Positions 16,901 to 24,664 are shown, counted from the stretch's first letter. The stretch: 46,566 bases of DNA from Vulcanimicrobiota bacterium (GCA_027306785.1 DAHUZB010000016.1:1-46566); one strand, 5' to 3'. The notes: generated by a model from the letters alone, not told the origin. Made by a program: numbers and translations.

Positions 16901-17550
16901 GGCAGCTCGGTGAGATCTTCATCGACATGCACAAGGAAGGCGCCGCGTTCCGTTCGCTGATGAACAACTTCGCGATCGCGGTTTCGATCGGTCTGCAGTA
17001 CGGCGTGCCGCTGGAAGAGTACGTGGAAGCCTTCACCTTCACGCGCTTCGAGCCCAACGGTCCGGTGGTCGGCCATCAGAACATCAAGATGGCGACCTCG
17101 CTGCTCGATTACATCTTCCGCGAGCTCGCCGTGAGCTATCTCGGCCGCTACGAACTTGCGCACGTGCAGCCGTCGATGGAGATGGACGCGATGGGTGTCG
17201 AGGCGGGCGAAGCCGAGTACCTCGCCGAGGAAGAGGGCCCGACCCACATGCGCCCGGCCGGCGTTGCCGAGCAATTCCATCCGGTCTCGCCGCATCTGCG
17301 CCCGGGAACGGAGAGCGCGCAAGGCAGCGCCACGCTCACCCCGCCCGCGCCCGCGATGCACGACACGCCGAGCACCGGCGCCGTGACGGCCACGCTGACC
17401 GCAACGATGCCCAAGACCGACGCGATCAACGCCGCGCGCGCCAAGGGCTACACCGGCAACGCCTGCGGCGAATGCGGCCAGCTCACCATGGTCCGCAACG
17501 GCGCCTGCGAAAAATGCGACAACTGCGGCGCCACGAGCGGGTGCTCATAG
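13942..17550 (+). CDS. nrdJ: Adenosylcobalamin-dependent (class II) ribonucleotide reductase NrdJ
   Basis: The 1202-residue enzyme reduces ribonucleotides to deoxyribonucleotides using a B12 radical. The start at 13942 is set by AAGGAG 7 nt upstream. Diagnostic segments include [29 protein letters not shown] with the first redox Cys; [36 protein letters not shown] with the active-site Cys region and the N-x-C-x-E signature; [20 protein letters not shown]; and [14 protein letters not shown]. The C-terminus is extended: a Pro/Thr/Ala linker (about 1110-1160) leads to GNACGECGQ...[13 protein letters not shown], a CxxC-rich zinc/redox tail. Length and layout match the long NrdJ type. Cobalamin assembly genes at 56-2425 make its cofactor supply local, and NrdR-like boxes lie upstream. 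Confidence 0.97.
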   Translation: MKFRRLYSTSGDPYAGLAFEPRTSRIVNPDGSVIFEAKDVMVPAGWSQVAVDVLAQKYCRKAGVPDKTVRVPEDGVPEWLWRSEAASDATFGPERDARGVFERLAGCWTYWGWKYGYFDTEDDAKTYRDEMCSMLARQVGAPNSPQWFNTGLHWAYGISGPAQGHYYVDPRTNEVLKSANAYEHPQVSACFILSIEDDLVNEGGIFDGLVREARIFKGGSGSGANFSKIRSAGEKLTGGGTSSGLMSFLKVFDRAAGAIKSGGTTRRAAKMVVLNADHPDIEEFVSWKVREERKVADLVIGSRMLQEQLNAILTAAHDTRIPESARMDLALNPHLREALRKALAIGVPSGATQQALDYARQGYTRIEIDQYDTGWDSEAYGTVAGQNSNNSVRLANSFFEKLDRNEDWDLISRTKGTVVKTVKTADLWEQIGLAAWQCADPGLQFDDTIQEWHTCSNDDRINATNPCSEYVFIDDTACNLASMNLVTFLKDDGTFDAKRFAEASRIWTTTLEISVTMGQMPSKTIAEKNHGYRTLGLGYANMGTLLMRMGLPYDSEEAFGWCAAISALMTGSAYRTSAEMAQQLGAFARFEANRDPMLRVIRNHRRAAYNAPDAEYEGLTVKPVTHAPTLFTQETWALARRRWDDALAIGEVSGFRNAQTVVIAPTGTIGLVMDCDTTGIEPDFALVKFKKLAGGGYFKIVNQSVEPALRKLGYSEEQIVAIEAYAKGTGTLEGAPHINRATLKAKGFDDDAVARIEQALPGAFELPFVFNKFVLGEEFCKHKLGLTDEQLNDWNFSLLRDGLGFSLQQIEEASAHICGRMTLEGAPYLKDEHLAVFDCATPCGKFGSRYIRPLAHVDMMAAAQPFVSGAISKTINLPQSASIADVKEAYRYSWERMIKAVALYRDGSKLSQPLAASYDLGGDASDEDGVLAAAPQAYAQPLQIAEKIVYRYIAKRRRMPERRSGYTQKAIIGGHKVYLRTGEYENGQLGEIFIDMHKEGAAFRSLMNNFAIAVSIGLQYGVPLEEYVEAFTFTRFEPNGPVVGHQNIKMATSLLDYIFRELAVSYLGRYELAHVQPSMEMDAMGVEAGEAEYLAEEEGPTHMRPAGVAEQFHPVSPHLRPGTESAQGSATLTPPAPAMHDTPSTGAVTATLTATMPKTDAINAARAKGYTGNACGECGQLTMVRNGACEKCDNCGATSGCS

Positions 17551-17597
17551 GGCGCTCTGGTACGATAATGACCCTAAAAACGGGCATCAGCGTACTT

Positions 17598-17641
17598 TCG
17601 CGATAGTCGCGAAGCAAAATCGAACTTTGCGATTATCGCGA
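17598..17641. repeat. Imperfect 13-bp inverted repeat downstream of nrdJ
   Basis: TCGCGATAGTCGC (17598-17610) and GCGATTATCGCGA (17629-17641) pair at 12 of 13 positions around an 18-nt loop that itself contains GCAAA...TTTGC. It lies 48 bp after the nrdJ stop and just before a second hairpin. It may help terminate nrdJ or be a protein-binding palindrome. Confidence 0.6.
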
Positions 17642-17650
17642 GAACACAAA

Positions 17651-17684
17651 GAAGCAGCCGACGAAGAAATTCGTCGGCTGCTTC
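17651..17684. terminator. Strong hairpin, probable terminator between nrdJ and hipBA
   Basis: A perfect 15-bp stem, GAAGCAGCCGACGAA/TTCGTCGGCTGCTTC, with a GAAA loop. It is preceded by an A-rich stretch (AACACAAA), giving a T-rich tail on the minus strand, while the plus-strand tail (GTGCTAGG) is poor in T. It probably insulates nrdJ from hipBA. By base composition it would terminate minus-strand transcripts better. Confidence 0.65.
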
Positions 17685-17738
17685 GTGCTAGGCGGCTTCC
17701 ACGTCGCCTTCGATCAGAACGCAACCTCGAGCTACCGA

Positions 17739-17781
17739 TTGAAATAACCGCTCTTATCTGATATAATAAATTTCGTATCTG
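17739..17781 (+). promoter_or_regulatory. hipBA promoter and candidate HipB operator
   Basis: TTGAAA (17739-17744), a 17-bp spacer and a perfect TATAAT (17762-17767) form a near-consensus sigma70 promoter. Two direct TATCTG repeats (17755-17760 and 17776-17781), 21 bp apart, flank the -10 and would lie on one DNA face; they are candidate sites for autorepression by HipB. Transcription would start about 25 nt before the hipB ATG, and no clear ribosome-binding site is present. Such a plain AT-rich promoter is not seen elsewhere in the window. Confidence 0.75.
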
Positions 17782-17798
17782 GACATAAAACCTCAAAT

Positions 17799-18101
17799 AT
17801 GAGCGTTAATTTATTCTCGCCGGCCGATCTCCTGGCCGCCGTGGCCAAAAACGCGAAAGCCCGCCGCCTGGCCTACGGCTTACGGCAGGCCGACCTTGCG
17901 TCGGCAGCGGGTGTCGCGATAGCCACGGTTCGCCGATTTGAGGCTGGCCAGGCGGTCGGCTTCGATGCCGTCGTGGCCATAGCTCTTGCCTTGCGAGCGG
18001 AAGGCGGCTTCATTGATCTCTTTCCGGCGGTCGAACAGCGCTCGCTCGAAGATATTCTCGCGTCTCAAAAGCATCGAGTTCGCGCGAGAAAACGCTCATG
18101 A
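17799..18101 (+). CDS. hipB: HipB-type antitoxin (XRE-family HTH)
   Basis: The 100-residue protein has one XRE helix-turn-helix at about residues 22-60 (ARRLAYGLRQADLASAAGVA then ATVRRFEAGQAV), the typical Q-x-x-L-A-x-x-x-G-V-x-x-x-T-V-x-x-x-E-x-G pattern. The C-terminal tail is basic (HRVRARKRS). It overlaps the hipA start by 4 bp (ATGA). In HipBA modules the antitoxin binds HipA and represses the operon; the direct repeats around the promoter fit this. Its GC content is clearly below that of the housekeeping genes on either side. Confidence 0.88.
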   Translation: MSVNLFSPADLLAAVAKNAKARRLAYGLRQADLASAAGVAIATVRRFEAGQAVGFDAVVAIALALRAEGGFIDLFPAVEQRSLEDILASQKHRVRARKRS

Positions 18102-19327
18102 AAATCAAGCCTGGAACGCCTCTTGAAGTTCGTCTGGATTTCGGGAATGCAAACGTCAACGTCGGTCGGCTTGCCCTCGATCGGGGAATAGCCGTTTTCG
18201 AGCCGTCGGACCAAGGCATGGTCATCAATCCGCAATTCCCGCCGGAGAAGTTAATCAGGGCCGGAAACCCGCGCGCGTTCGACGGTCTCCATGGCGTATT
18301 TGCGGATAGTCTACCCGACGCGTGGGGCTCGATGCTCATTCAACGTCGAGCGGAACGAGCCGGCATTTCGTATTCATCGCTCACCGTTCTGGACAAACTT
18401 GCAATCGTCGGAACGCGCGGCATGGGCGCCTTGACCTATCATCCCGAAGTTGCGCATCCGGATGTCGAAAGCAGTGTCGACCTCGAAACATTGGCATTCG
18501 AATCCGAGCAACTACTGCAAGGTGCGGCGAGCGACTTCGTCGCGCAATTGGAAGAACTCGGCGGCTCCTCCGGTGGCGCGCGGCCGAAAGTGCTCGTCGG
18601 AATGAACGATGCCGATCATATCGTCGCCGGAGCTCGCGAACTCCCGGACGGGTTCGATTCGTGGCTCGTAAAATTCCGGACGGCGAAGGATTTTCCGGAC
18701 ATCGGACCGCTCGAAGCGGCCTACGCGCAGATGGCCCGCACCGCGGGGGTCGAGATCAGCGACACCAAACTGATCGCCACAAAAAAGGGGCCGGGCTATT
18801 TCGCGACTCGTCGCTTCGACCGACTCGCGGGAAAGAAGCGCCTTCACGTCGCCTCTGCCGCCGGCATTCTCGACACCGAATGGTTCACGCCGACCATCGA
18901 CTACGATGATCTTCTCAAACTCACGATGTACCTCACGCGCAATTATCAAGACGTCGTGAAGGTGTTCCGTCGAATGGTTTTCAACGTGCTGGCGCACAAT
19001 CGCGACGACCATGCAAAGCAGCACGCCTTTCTCCTAGATGCCTCAGGGAATTGGCGAGCCGCACCGTCCTACGATTTAACGTTTTCCTATGGACCCGGAA
19101 AGGAACATTACCTGGCCGTCAACGGCAAGGGCACCGAAATTACGCGTAGCGATATCCGAAAACTCGGAGCGAAGCACAATATCGATGCAAAGGAAACGAA
19201 CGAGATCATCGAGCGGACGTTACAAGCGACGCAACACTTTCCGCACATAGCCAAAGACTTCGGAGTACATTCGGCGACAGTCAAAATCGTGAAGACCGGC
19301 CTCGAATCGGTCTTCAAAGGGATCTGA
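18098..19327 (+). CDS. hipA: HipA-type serine/threonine kinase toxin
   Basis: The 409-residue protein matches full-length HipA kinases. The N-terminal HipA-N domain contains FADSLPDAWGSMLIQRRAE, common in this family (D-x-L-P-D-x-W-G). GGSSGGARPKVLV is the Gly-rich loop. Kinase motifs are LAHNRDDHAKQHAFL (catalytic Asp, metal Asn/Asp; the usual final N is Q here) and PSYDLTFS (D-L-T-x-S metal motif). E. coli HipA phosphorylates glutamyl-tRNA synthetase and causes dormancy; the target here is unknown. The frame is intact, so the toxin may be active. A decayed transposase lies about 90 bp downstream, agreeing with horizontal arrival. Confidence 0.92.
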   Translation: MKIKPGTPLEVRLDFGNANVNVGRLALDRGIAVFEPSDQGMVINPQFPPEKLIRAGNPRAFDGLHGVFADSLPDAWGSMLIQRRAERAGISYSSLTVLDKLAIVGTRGMGALTYHPEVAHPDVESSVDLETLAFESEQLLQGAASDFVAQLEELGGSSGGARPKVLVGMNDADHIVAGARELPDGFDSWLVKFRTAKDFPDIGPLEAAYAQMARTAGVEISDTKLIATKKGPGYFATRRFDRLAGKKRLHVASAAGILDTEWFTPTIDYDDLLKLTMYLTRNYQDVVKVFRRMVFNVLAHNRDDHAKQHAFLLDASGNWRAAPSYDLTFSYGPGKEHYLAVNGKGTEITRSDIRKLGAKHNIDAKETNEIIERTLQATQHFPHIAKDFGVHSATVKIVKTGLESVFKGI

Positions 19328-19361
19328 GCCCCCGAATCTAGTCCAAGATAGCTCGGCGGGA

Positions 19362-19405
19362 GCCCATCACGATAGGCGGCGCCGAAAGTCACCGGGTGCC
19401 ATGCC
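19362..19405. repeat. 44-bp direct repeat, copy 1 (detached AraC 3' end)
   Basis: All 44 bases are identical to 23026-23069. In the second copy this DNA encodes, on the minus strand, the end of the AraC-family protein (MAPGDFRRRLS and stop). Here the coding context is missing, so this is a detached gene fragment. The matching stretch ends abruptly on both sides. Confidence 0.9.
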
Positions 19406-19419
19406 GATCGTAAGAGATT

Positions 19420-19978
19420 GACGGGCACGTGAATGCCTTTCTCATGCGGCCGATCGAAGGCGATTGGCGCAACCTCTAGATCGATGCGACGTACGTGAAG
19501 ACGAGTTCGGGCCGGCGTATCGTATCGGTCGCGATGATACTGACCGTCGGCGTCAACACCGATGGAACGCGGATTTGCTGAGCTTCGCGGTTGGTACGAG
19601 CCAAGCAGAGCCATTCTGGGCGGATTTTCTGCGCAGCCTGAGCTGCCGCGGATTGCGCGGTGTCAAGATCGTGATCTCGGACTCTCACGTCGGTTTGAAA
19701 CCGGCCATCGCGAAGGTGTTCAAAGCAACGTAGCAGCGCTGCCGAGTCCATCTCATGCGAAACGCGCTCGCACATGCGGCTAAAGGACAACGGCAGATGG
19801 TTCTCGCGTTGATCAACTGGAACAGAATTTCGAATGACAACTGCAGCGGCGCTACATGCAACTCGAAGGACTCAGTGCCGTCAGCGATAATCAGCCCGCC
19901 AAGCTCTCCGCCGTGATCAACGACGGAGCGCTACCCCCGCCGAGCCACCGCTCGTACACCACGGCAGGGGACACGATC
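19420..19978 (+). mobile_element. Decayed IS256-family (mutator-type) transposase remnant
   Basis: Broken pieces of an IS256-type transposase read in order on the plus strand: VNAFLMRPIEGDW-RNL then a TAG where the family has Trp; IDATYVKTSSGRRIVSVAM and VGVNTDG; a frameshift near 19575; SQAEPFWADFLRSL and GLRGVKIVISDSHVGLKPAI (with the D-x-H region); KVFKAT then TAG where TWQRC is expected; CRVH-LMRNALAHAAKGQRQMV; then a jump to QLQRRYMQLEGLSAV near the normal C-terminus. The N-terminal third and an internal part, including the last catalytic Glu region, are missing. It cannot make active transposase. The right end may be near 19978, after TACACCACGGCAGGGGACAC. Confidence 0.85.
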
Positions 19979-19982
19979 CTGT

Positions 19983-20753
19983 CTAATCTTCCAGGAGACC
20001 GATGGCTCTTCTTCGGTCGTTAAACTCCTTGCCGATGACTTCGACCACGCGTCGGCTTGGAAGGTCCAACGAGCGGCACACATCGCCGGAAAAGTCCAAT
20101 AAAAATACGAGCATGTTCCCGCCGATCTGGTTCGTAAATGGACGGGCTGAATTCACGTGAACGCCTTCTTGATCGCCATCGACCTTCAAGATATCCATGC
20201 TAAGCATCGCATCGCCGTGGAGCAACGAGCCAGGATATGAGTAGAAATGCGCGTAGTATTCCGGCGCGTCACCCCCGTAGACGGCATCGCAAATCGCCGA
20301 GAAGTTCGGATACTTTCGGCGCGCAGCGTCGTATCGGTCCTGCTTGAAGTTGGGGTCGCGGATGAACGTCACTTGCCCAGGAACCCGTCTTTCGAACTTC
20401 CGGCCCAGATCGTGGAACTCGTCCATTGCCGTTGAGGCTTGGCTCGGATCGATAACGAATAGCCGGAAGCGAGTACGGTATTCGAACATGGCCCTGCGCA
20501 GCATCAGCGCGGCACGAGAATGGCTCCCGTCACTCAATAGGTTTGCCGCCGACCTGCCGATATCGCGCAAGACGACTGCGTACATAATCGCCCAGCGCAT
20601 TAAATTCTTATTCTCCGCATCCTCGGGCGTCTCGCGAATAAGACGTAGCACCTCATCACGAATCGACGCAAGGACGTCAGCCGTGCGCTCAAAGAAGCGT
20701 TTCAGCTCATCGTCCAAAGGTTCGTGCTCGGATTGAATTAGTACGTCAGACAT
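19983..20753 (-). CDS. DUF5677-like protein of unknown function
   Basis: A protein of about 256 residues, mainly helical and cytoplasmic. It resembles DUF5677 proteins. The central part, SRAALMLRRAMFEYRTRFRL, matches the R-slfE-y-x-x-l helix, and AHFYSYPGSLLHGD matches the later Y-x-x-S-x-x-x-H-G motif. The family function is unknown to me. The start is taken at the ATG at 20753 (MSDVLIQSEHE); an ATG at 20774 would add seven residues. Its GC content is lower than in the core genes. It begins next to the transposase remnant and points toward it, and it belongs to the accessory block. Confidence 0.65.
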   Translation of the reverse strand: MSDVLIQSEHEPLDDELKRFFERTADVLASIRDEVLRLIRETPEDAENKNLMRWAIMYAVVLRDIGRSAANLLSDGSHSRAALMLRRAMFEYRTRFRLFVIDPSQASTAMDEFHDLGRKFERRVPGQVTFIRDPNFKQDRYDAARRKYPNFSAICDAVYGGDAPEYYAHFYSYPGSLLHGDAMLSMDILKVDGDQEGVHVNSARPFTNQIGGNMLVFLLDFSGDVCRSLDLPSRRVVEVIGKEFNDRRRAIGLLED

Positions 20754-20865
20754 TGTTAGCGATCCAATATACATGGGAGCGCGAGAGCGGATCGTACCGA
20801 TTTCGGCGCGAGCCCGAGAAGCGCAGCCCGTCTCCCATGCATGCTCTTGAAGCCGAGACGGCCTG

Positions 20866-20988
20866 CTAGCCGCCCATTGCTGCGATGAATTTTGCTACGA
20901 GCGACTCCTCACGCCTGATGGCCAGTTCGGCCGTCAGGCCGATCGACACCAGGGTCAGGAGCGCCGCAACCGGATGTATTCTATTCAT
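20866..20988 (-). CDS. Possible 40-residue single-pass membrane peptide
   Basis: ATG at 20988, TAG at 20868-20866. It reads MNRIHPVAALLTLVSIGLTA, then a charged segment with IRREESL and ends AAMGG. It has a short basic N-terminus, one hydrophobic span and a hydrophilic tail, as in small membrane proteins or type I toxins. Only a weak purine-rich stretch (AGAGAGA) precedes the start. The ORF also contains a hairpin (GCCTGATGGCC/GGCCGTCAGGC). It is transcribed away from the HTH gene at 21097. The rest of the 343-nt gap (20754-21096) shows nothing else I can support except the promoter regions of the flanking genes. Confidence 0.35.
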   Translation of the reverse strand: MNRIHPVAALLTLVSIGLTAELAIRREESLVAKFIAAMGG

Positions 20989-21096
20989 TCATTCGTCTCT
21001 CTGTAGGCGGACCCAGTGTGTGTCCCCCTCACGTGGTGGATTATCTCACACGAATAAGGCCATTTCAGCCCAAATCGCGAAGCAGTTTTAATCAAA

Positions 21097-22008
21097 ATGG
21101 CAAATTCTGTGTCCACGCCCCAAAAGCCCCGGGCGCGCCTTGAGAACTGGCGCGTCATGAAATGGCTCGAGTCGGAGATCCAGGAGCGCGGGCTTCCACT
21201 CCGCGAGGTGAGCCGCAGGATGGGTGGCACCGCTAATGCCACGCGTATCCGACAGTATCTCAACCAACAGATTGTCTGCGGCCCGGCGGTCCTCACCAAC
21301 CTCGCGATGGCGGTTGGCGTGTCGCCGATCGAAGCACTTTGGCTTGCCGGCAGACATGAAGCAGTTTTCGACATTCTGCTCGCTCTGTACGGACTTGGGT
21401 ACCGGTGGATGACAGCGGACAAGACGCACCTGGACACGCAAAGCGGCGCGAATTTCATGGGCTATTACATCGAACAAGCTCGCGGCAGAAAGGTCCGCAC
21501 TCGCGAGGATAGCTGCGTCGTGCCGGAGCCATTGCGCCGCCGTTACCATCAGGCCGATATCTACAACTACGCTGGCCTTTACAACCACGTCACGCTGCCC
21601 AAGCCCATGGCGTGCGCGATCCTACTCGCAGTTGGATTATTTCCACGCCGTGGCGAACGCGCACACGAACAGACGCGCACGTTTATTCGGGAACTTGGCT
21701 CAATCGCAGCACGCATGCTTCCGGCCGCGGAGCGAGTTACGCTTCCGCGACACCTTAACTCAATGCACAAACCGTTTGAGTCCGCCAAAACACTTCTTCC
21801 GCTCCGATACTACGGCAAGATGCGATTAGCCGTCGTAGGCGAGTACGTCCAAACCTGGGCTGATGAGGTTTGCAAGGGCTACGCTGACTACGCCAGGATC
21901 GCACTCTACGAATGCGGGTCGTTCATCGGCGAACTTGGCGAGAGCGAAAACCTTTGGGAATGGCAGCGCACCGCATTCCCACGAGCGAACGAGTTCTCTA
22001 CGGACTGA
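21097..22008 (+). CDS. HTH protein with an unrecognised C-terminal domain
   Basis: The 303-residue protein has a putative XRE-like helix-turn-helix at residues about 20-85. MKWLESEIQERGLPLREVSR is followed by RMGGTANATRIRQYLNQQIV and a helix GPAVLTNLAMAVGVSPIEAL. This is a regulator-like reading head in which helix 3 carries TRIRQYL. The remaining 215 residues, from about HLDTQSGANFMGYYIEQARG, I do not recognise; they are helix-rich, with an RRRYHQADIYNYAGLYNH segment and no clear catalytic motif. The moderate GC content fits the accessory block. It may control its neighbours (divergent small ORF at 20866-20988) or be a stand-alone foreign regulator. Confidence 0.6.
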   Translation: MANSVSTPQKPRARLENWRVMKWLESEIQERGLPLREVSRRMGGTANATRIRQYLNQQIVCGPAVLTNLAMAVGVSPIEALWLAGRHEAVFDILLALYGLGYRWMTADKTHLDTQSGANFMGYYIEQARGRKVRTREDSCVVPEPLRRRYHQADIYNYAGLYNHVTLPKPMACAILLAVGLFPRRGERAHEQTRTFIRELGSIAARMLPAAERVTLPRHLNSMHKPFESAKTLLPLRYYGKMRLAVVGEYVQTWADEVCKGYADYARIALYECGSFIGELGESENLWEWQRTAFPRANEFSTD

Positions 22009-22141
22009 GGTTTAAGCACTCCCACCCTCGGAGCGCTGCAAGGTTCTTCTTAACGCGCTTTCGGTTATCATCAAGCGATGCAGGCGTGTACTCACCGGAG
22101 AGGACATCCACGTCGTGGTAGTAACGCGCGGCTCTCGGCAA
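21998..22141 (-). CDS. Possible 47-residue small protein or gene fragment
   Basis: Minus-strand frame from a TTG at 22141 to a TAG at 22000-21998. It contains ARYYHDVDVLSGEYTPASL, then DDNRKRVKKNLAALRGWECL. The composition (YYHD, charged helix, W) looks protein-like rather than like the Arg/Ala-rich shadow frames usual in this genome. There is no clear ribosome-binding site. A neighbouring frame just upstream (LRSAGDTVLKRLNAGVAESRA) also looks coding, so the region may be a frameshifted remnant of a longer gene. It overlaps the end of the HTH gene by 11 bp, convergently. Confidence 0.3.
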   Translation of the reverse strand: MPRAARYYHDVDVLSGEYTPASLDDNRKRVKKNLAALRGWECLNLSP

Positions 22142-22202
22142 CGCCTGCGTTCAGACGCTTAAGCACGGTGTCGCCGGCGCTTCGCAAAGTAAGCGATCGA
22201 TC

Positions 22203-22832
22203 CTATTCCTGCGCTTGCATTCGCAATCGGCGAACCTCGTTGGCTACAACATGGTACGGTGCGGCTTCGAAAGAGTCAGGCGACTCTTCGATGCGATCGC
22301 TAGGCGCCTCAACGCTTTGCTCTATCATGCCATATTGCGGATTGAAAAATGCTTTGTTCGCTTTAACGAACGCAAAAATCTTGTCCTCTAACACGAACTC
22401 GCCCATTGGCTCCGCTTTGAAGAAGGCATCATCACAGGCATCAAGCTCTGAGTCACGTGTCGGATCCTCCGTCGACATAATCACGTCGATTTGGTCCGGA
22501 TCCGTCGAGCCGATCGCTATAATCGCACGCTCGATGATTTCTGCTATTTCAAAAGCGCCGATTGCGACAAGCGCCTCCCGTATAACGGGCGCGAAGCCGA
22601 CAGATGAATTCGTAAAAAATTGATCGAAACCACCGTTGTTGACCTCACGGTCAAACGCGAGTGTCGCGAGCACGAAGAGTTCCGCGGCGGATAGCTCTCC
22701 TCGCAAGGATAGACTTCTCTCCAATCCTCGTTCTAAAGCGAACAGTATCTCGAATACGTCATACTCCGGGGCAAGACTAATGAGTTCGTCTATCGTCTGG
22801 CCGTTGTACTGAAGGTCTTCACGAGCGCCCAT
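22203..22832 (-). CDS. DUF4375 (DMP19-like) family protein
   Basis: The 209-residue acidic protein has the core DUF4375 signature DREVNNGGFDQFFTNSS at about residues 60-77, followed by an amphipathic helical segment IREALVAIGAFEIAEII. The family includes DMP19 of Neisseria, described as a DNA-mimic protein that sequesters a transcription factor. The many Asp/Glu residues (for example MSTEDPTRDSELDACDDAFF) agree with such a surface but do not prove it. The N-terminal 55 residues and the C-terminal stretch (IEESPDSFEAAPYHVVANEV) are unassigned. GC is low relative to the genome core. No obvious partner is adjacent except the HTH gene across the gap. Confidence 0.75.
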   Translation of the reverse strand: MGAREDLQYNGQTIDELISLAPEYDVFEILFALERGLERSLSLRGELSAAELFVLATLAFDREVNNGGFDQFFTNSSVGFAPVIREALVAIGAFEIAEIIERAIIAIGSTDPDQIDVIMSTEDPTRDSELDACDDAFFKAEPMGEFVLEDKIFAFVKANKAFFNPQYGMIEQSVEAPSDRIEESPDSFEAAPYHVVANEVRRLRMQAQE

Positions 22833-23025
22833 AGCCGCGCCCTTTACCGACCAACCTCGAGGAATCCTCGGGTTTCAAGGGTCGATGCTAGAGGGCAATC
22901 CGCCGCAGCGAGGATTCTCGTTGGCGCAGCCGGGCAGGAAAAAGACCGTTCGGGATTAGCCACCTCAAAACGGCGTGATCGAGGCGTGCCGCAAGACATT
23001 CAGACGGACGTTCGTTGGCGTTGCC

Positions 23026-23069
23026 GCCCATCACGATAGGCGGCGCCGAAAGTCACCGGGTGCCATGCC
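23026..23069. repeat. 44-bp direct repeat, copy 2 (within AraC gene)
   Basis: Identical to 19362-19405 over all 44 bases. It covers the last codons, the stop and five bases beyond the end of the AraC-family gene. The two copies bracket 3.6 kb holding the transposase remnant, the DUF5677-like, HTH and DUF4375 genes. Confidence 0.9.
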
Positions 23070-23978
23070 TGCTTCGCGGCGAAATATCTTCACGAAGTTC
23101 GAGGGCTCGTCATATCCGAGGCGCTCGGCAATCGCGCTGATCGGCAACGACGTATTGGCGAGCAGTCGTTTTGCTTCCAGGATTACTCTGCGGGTAAGAT
23201 ACGCCTTCGCCGTAGCTCCCGTTGCTGCAAGGACGGCGCGCCCGAGCGTTTTCTCCGACACGTCCGCCATCGTAGCGTAGTCGCGCACGCGGTGCGTCTT
23301 AGCCAAACTGACTTCCACATCGCGACGGAAACGCCGGAAGAGCTCCGCATTCGCTCCACTGGCGCCGGAAGCGACATCTACCGTCAGTCCGCACAACCGT
23401 AAGCGCGCGAAGAGCGCTGCCAATTCGTGACTGAGCAGCGCATCGATGATCCGTGCGTCGCCAGCAATGCGGGCGTCATCGTACATGCGCCCGATGCTCG
23501 TCACGACACATTCGCGATCTCGCCCGCGTAGGTGATACCGACTCGGGAGATCGAAAATGGCGCCGCTACCATCCACCGTGAGCGTTTCGCGCAGAAACTG
23601 CGGACCGCTCATCACAATCCATCCGTCCCAGGTCCGCATCGCTGCATCGAAGCGCTGCACCTGTCCGGGATGGAGCACGAGCAGCGTCCCCGGATAACAC
23701 GGCACGGGCTCGAAGTCGATCGTATGCGTGCACGTGCCCGACGCGAAATAGATCAGGAGATGAAAATCCACCCGCTGCGGCGTGCGCAAATGAGCATCAC
23801 TGACCCGCCGGCGGAAATCCGCGAGCGTGAAGACTTCCACGCCGAGTGCATATCGCGAGGGCGGACAATACGATACATCGATGATCTCGGCGGACGCCCT
23901 GACGCCCGATTTCCGCAAGTTCTGCACGAGGTGTCCGGTTTGTACCACGAACGGACGTGAATATACCTTGCGACTCAA
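23031..23978 (-). CDS. AraC-family transcriptional regulator
   Basis: Up to 315 residues. The C-terminal two-HTH AraC domain is clear: VRDYATMADVSEKTLGRAVL for the first helix-turn-helix; AKAYLTRRVILEAKRLLANT; then SAIAERLGYDEPSNFVKIFR and the G-x-x-P-x-x-FR ending (GMAPGDFRRRLS). The N-terminal part has a cupin-like sensor (HLLIYFASGTCTHTIDF, PGTLLVLHPGQVQRF). No ATG is available; TTG 23978 is the longest start, while GTG 23948 or later codons would leave more room for a divergent promoter. It is divergent from the NmrA-like oxidoreductase, which it probably regulates. Its last 14 codons are duplicated at 19362-19405. Confidence 0.9.
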   Translation of the reverse strand: MSRKVYSRPFVVQTGHLVQNLRKSGVRASAEIIDVSYCPPSRYALGVEVFTLADFRRRVSDAHLRTPQRVDFHLLIYFASGTCTHTIDFEPVPCYPGTLLVLHPGQVQRFDAAMRTWDGWIVMSGPQFLRETLTVDGSGAIFDLPSRYHLRGRDRECVVTSIGRMYDDARIAGDARIIDALLSHELAALFARLRLCGLTVDVASGASGANAELFRRFRRDVEVSLAKTHRVRDYATMADVSEKTLGRAVLAATGATAKAYLTRRVILEAKRLLANTSLPISAIAERLGYDEPSNFVKIFRREAGMAPGDFRRRLS

Positions 23979-24004
23979 GCGAGCGCATCGGTACCATACC
24001 GTTC

Positions 24005-24646
24005 ATGGAAATCGCTTTAATCGGGGCGACCGGCTTCGTCGGCTCGTCGATCCTGGCAGAACTGTTACACCGCGGGCACCACGTCACCGCGCTACTCCGC
24101 GACCCGTCGCGGCTCGCTCCGCACGAACACCTTCACGTCGTCGTGGCCGACGTGCAGAACGAAGGCGAAGTGGCAGCCGCGGTGGCAAATCACGATGCGG
24201 TCGTAAGCGCGTTCAACGCGGGCTGGGACAACCCTAAAATCTACGGCGATTACATGAGCGGCATGCGTGCCATCATCGACGGCGTCAAAGCTGCGGGCGT
24301 CACGCGCCTGCTCACGATCGGTGGTGCCGGCAGCCTGTATGTCGCGCCTGGAATCCAGGGCCTCGACCGTCCGGAGTTCACCGGAAAGTACCGCCCCGGC
24401 GCGATGGCGGCTCGCGATGCGTACGTGCTGCTCTCTCGCGAATCATCGCTCGAATGGACGGTGCTCTCGCCGCCTCCGGGTCTCGAACCAGGTGAACGCA
24501 CCGGCATCTTCCGCCTCGGCGGCGACGACGTGCTGCTCGGGGCTGATGGTACCTCGCGCATCACCACGAGCGATCTCGCGGTCGCGGTCGTCAACGAGCT
24601 CGAGAAACCGGCCCACGTTCGCCGTCGATTTACCGTCGCTTATTAA
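24005..24646 (+). CDS. NAD(P)-binding NmrA/SDR-like oxidoreductase
   Basis: The 213-residue Rossmann-fold protein starts MEIALIGATGFVGSSILAEL, with the GATGFVG dinucleotide-binding loop. VTALLRDPSRL follows at the end of strand 2, where Arg residues favour NADPH, and VVVADVQNEGEVAAAV resembles atypical SDRs (YwnB/NmrA-like). TRLLTIGGAGSLYVAPG and WTVLSPPPGLEPGERTG are family-typical; there is no YxxxK catalytic pair of classical SDRs. The ATG at 24005 is preferred over an in-frame upstream codon that would overlap the AraC gene. It is the likely target of the divergent AraC regulator. Substrate unknown. Confidence 0.85.
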   Translation: MEIALIGATGFVGSSILAELLHRGHHVTALLRDPSRLAPHEHLHVVVADVQNEGEVAAAVANHDAVVSAFNAGWDNPKIYGDYMSGMRAIIDGVKAAGVTRLLTIGGAGSLYVAPGIQGLDRPEFTGKYRPGAMAARDAYVLLSRESSLEWTVLSPPPGLEPGERTGIFRLGGDDVLLGADGTSRITTSDLAVAVVNELEKPAHVRRRFTVAY

Positions 24647-24664
24647 GCGCCTGAACGCGAAGCT

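Noticed and set aside
13678-17361. Very long minus-strand open frame of over 1200 codons antisense to nrdJ
   Set aside because: It is an Arg/His/Ala-rich shadow produced by high GC at the third codon position of nrdJ; it has no domain motifs and overlaps the whole NrdJ signature-bearing gene.
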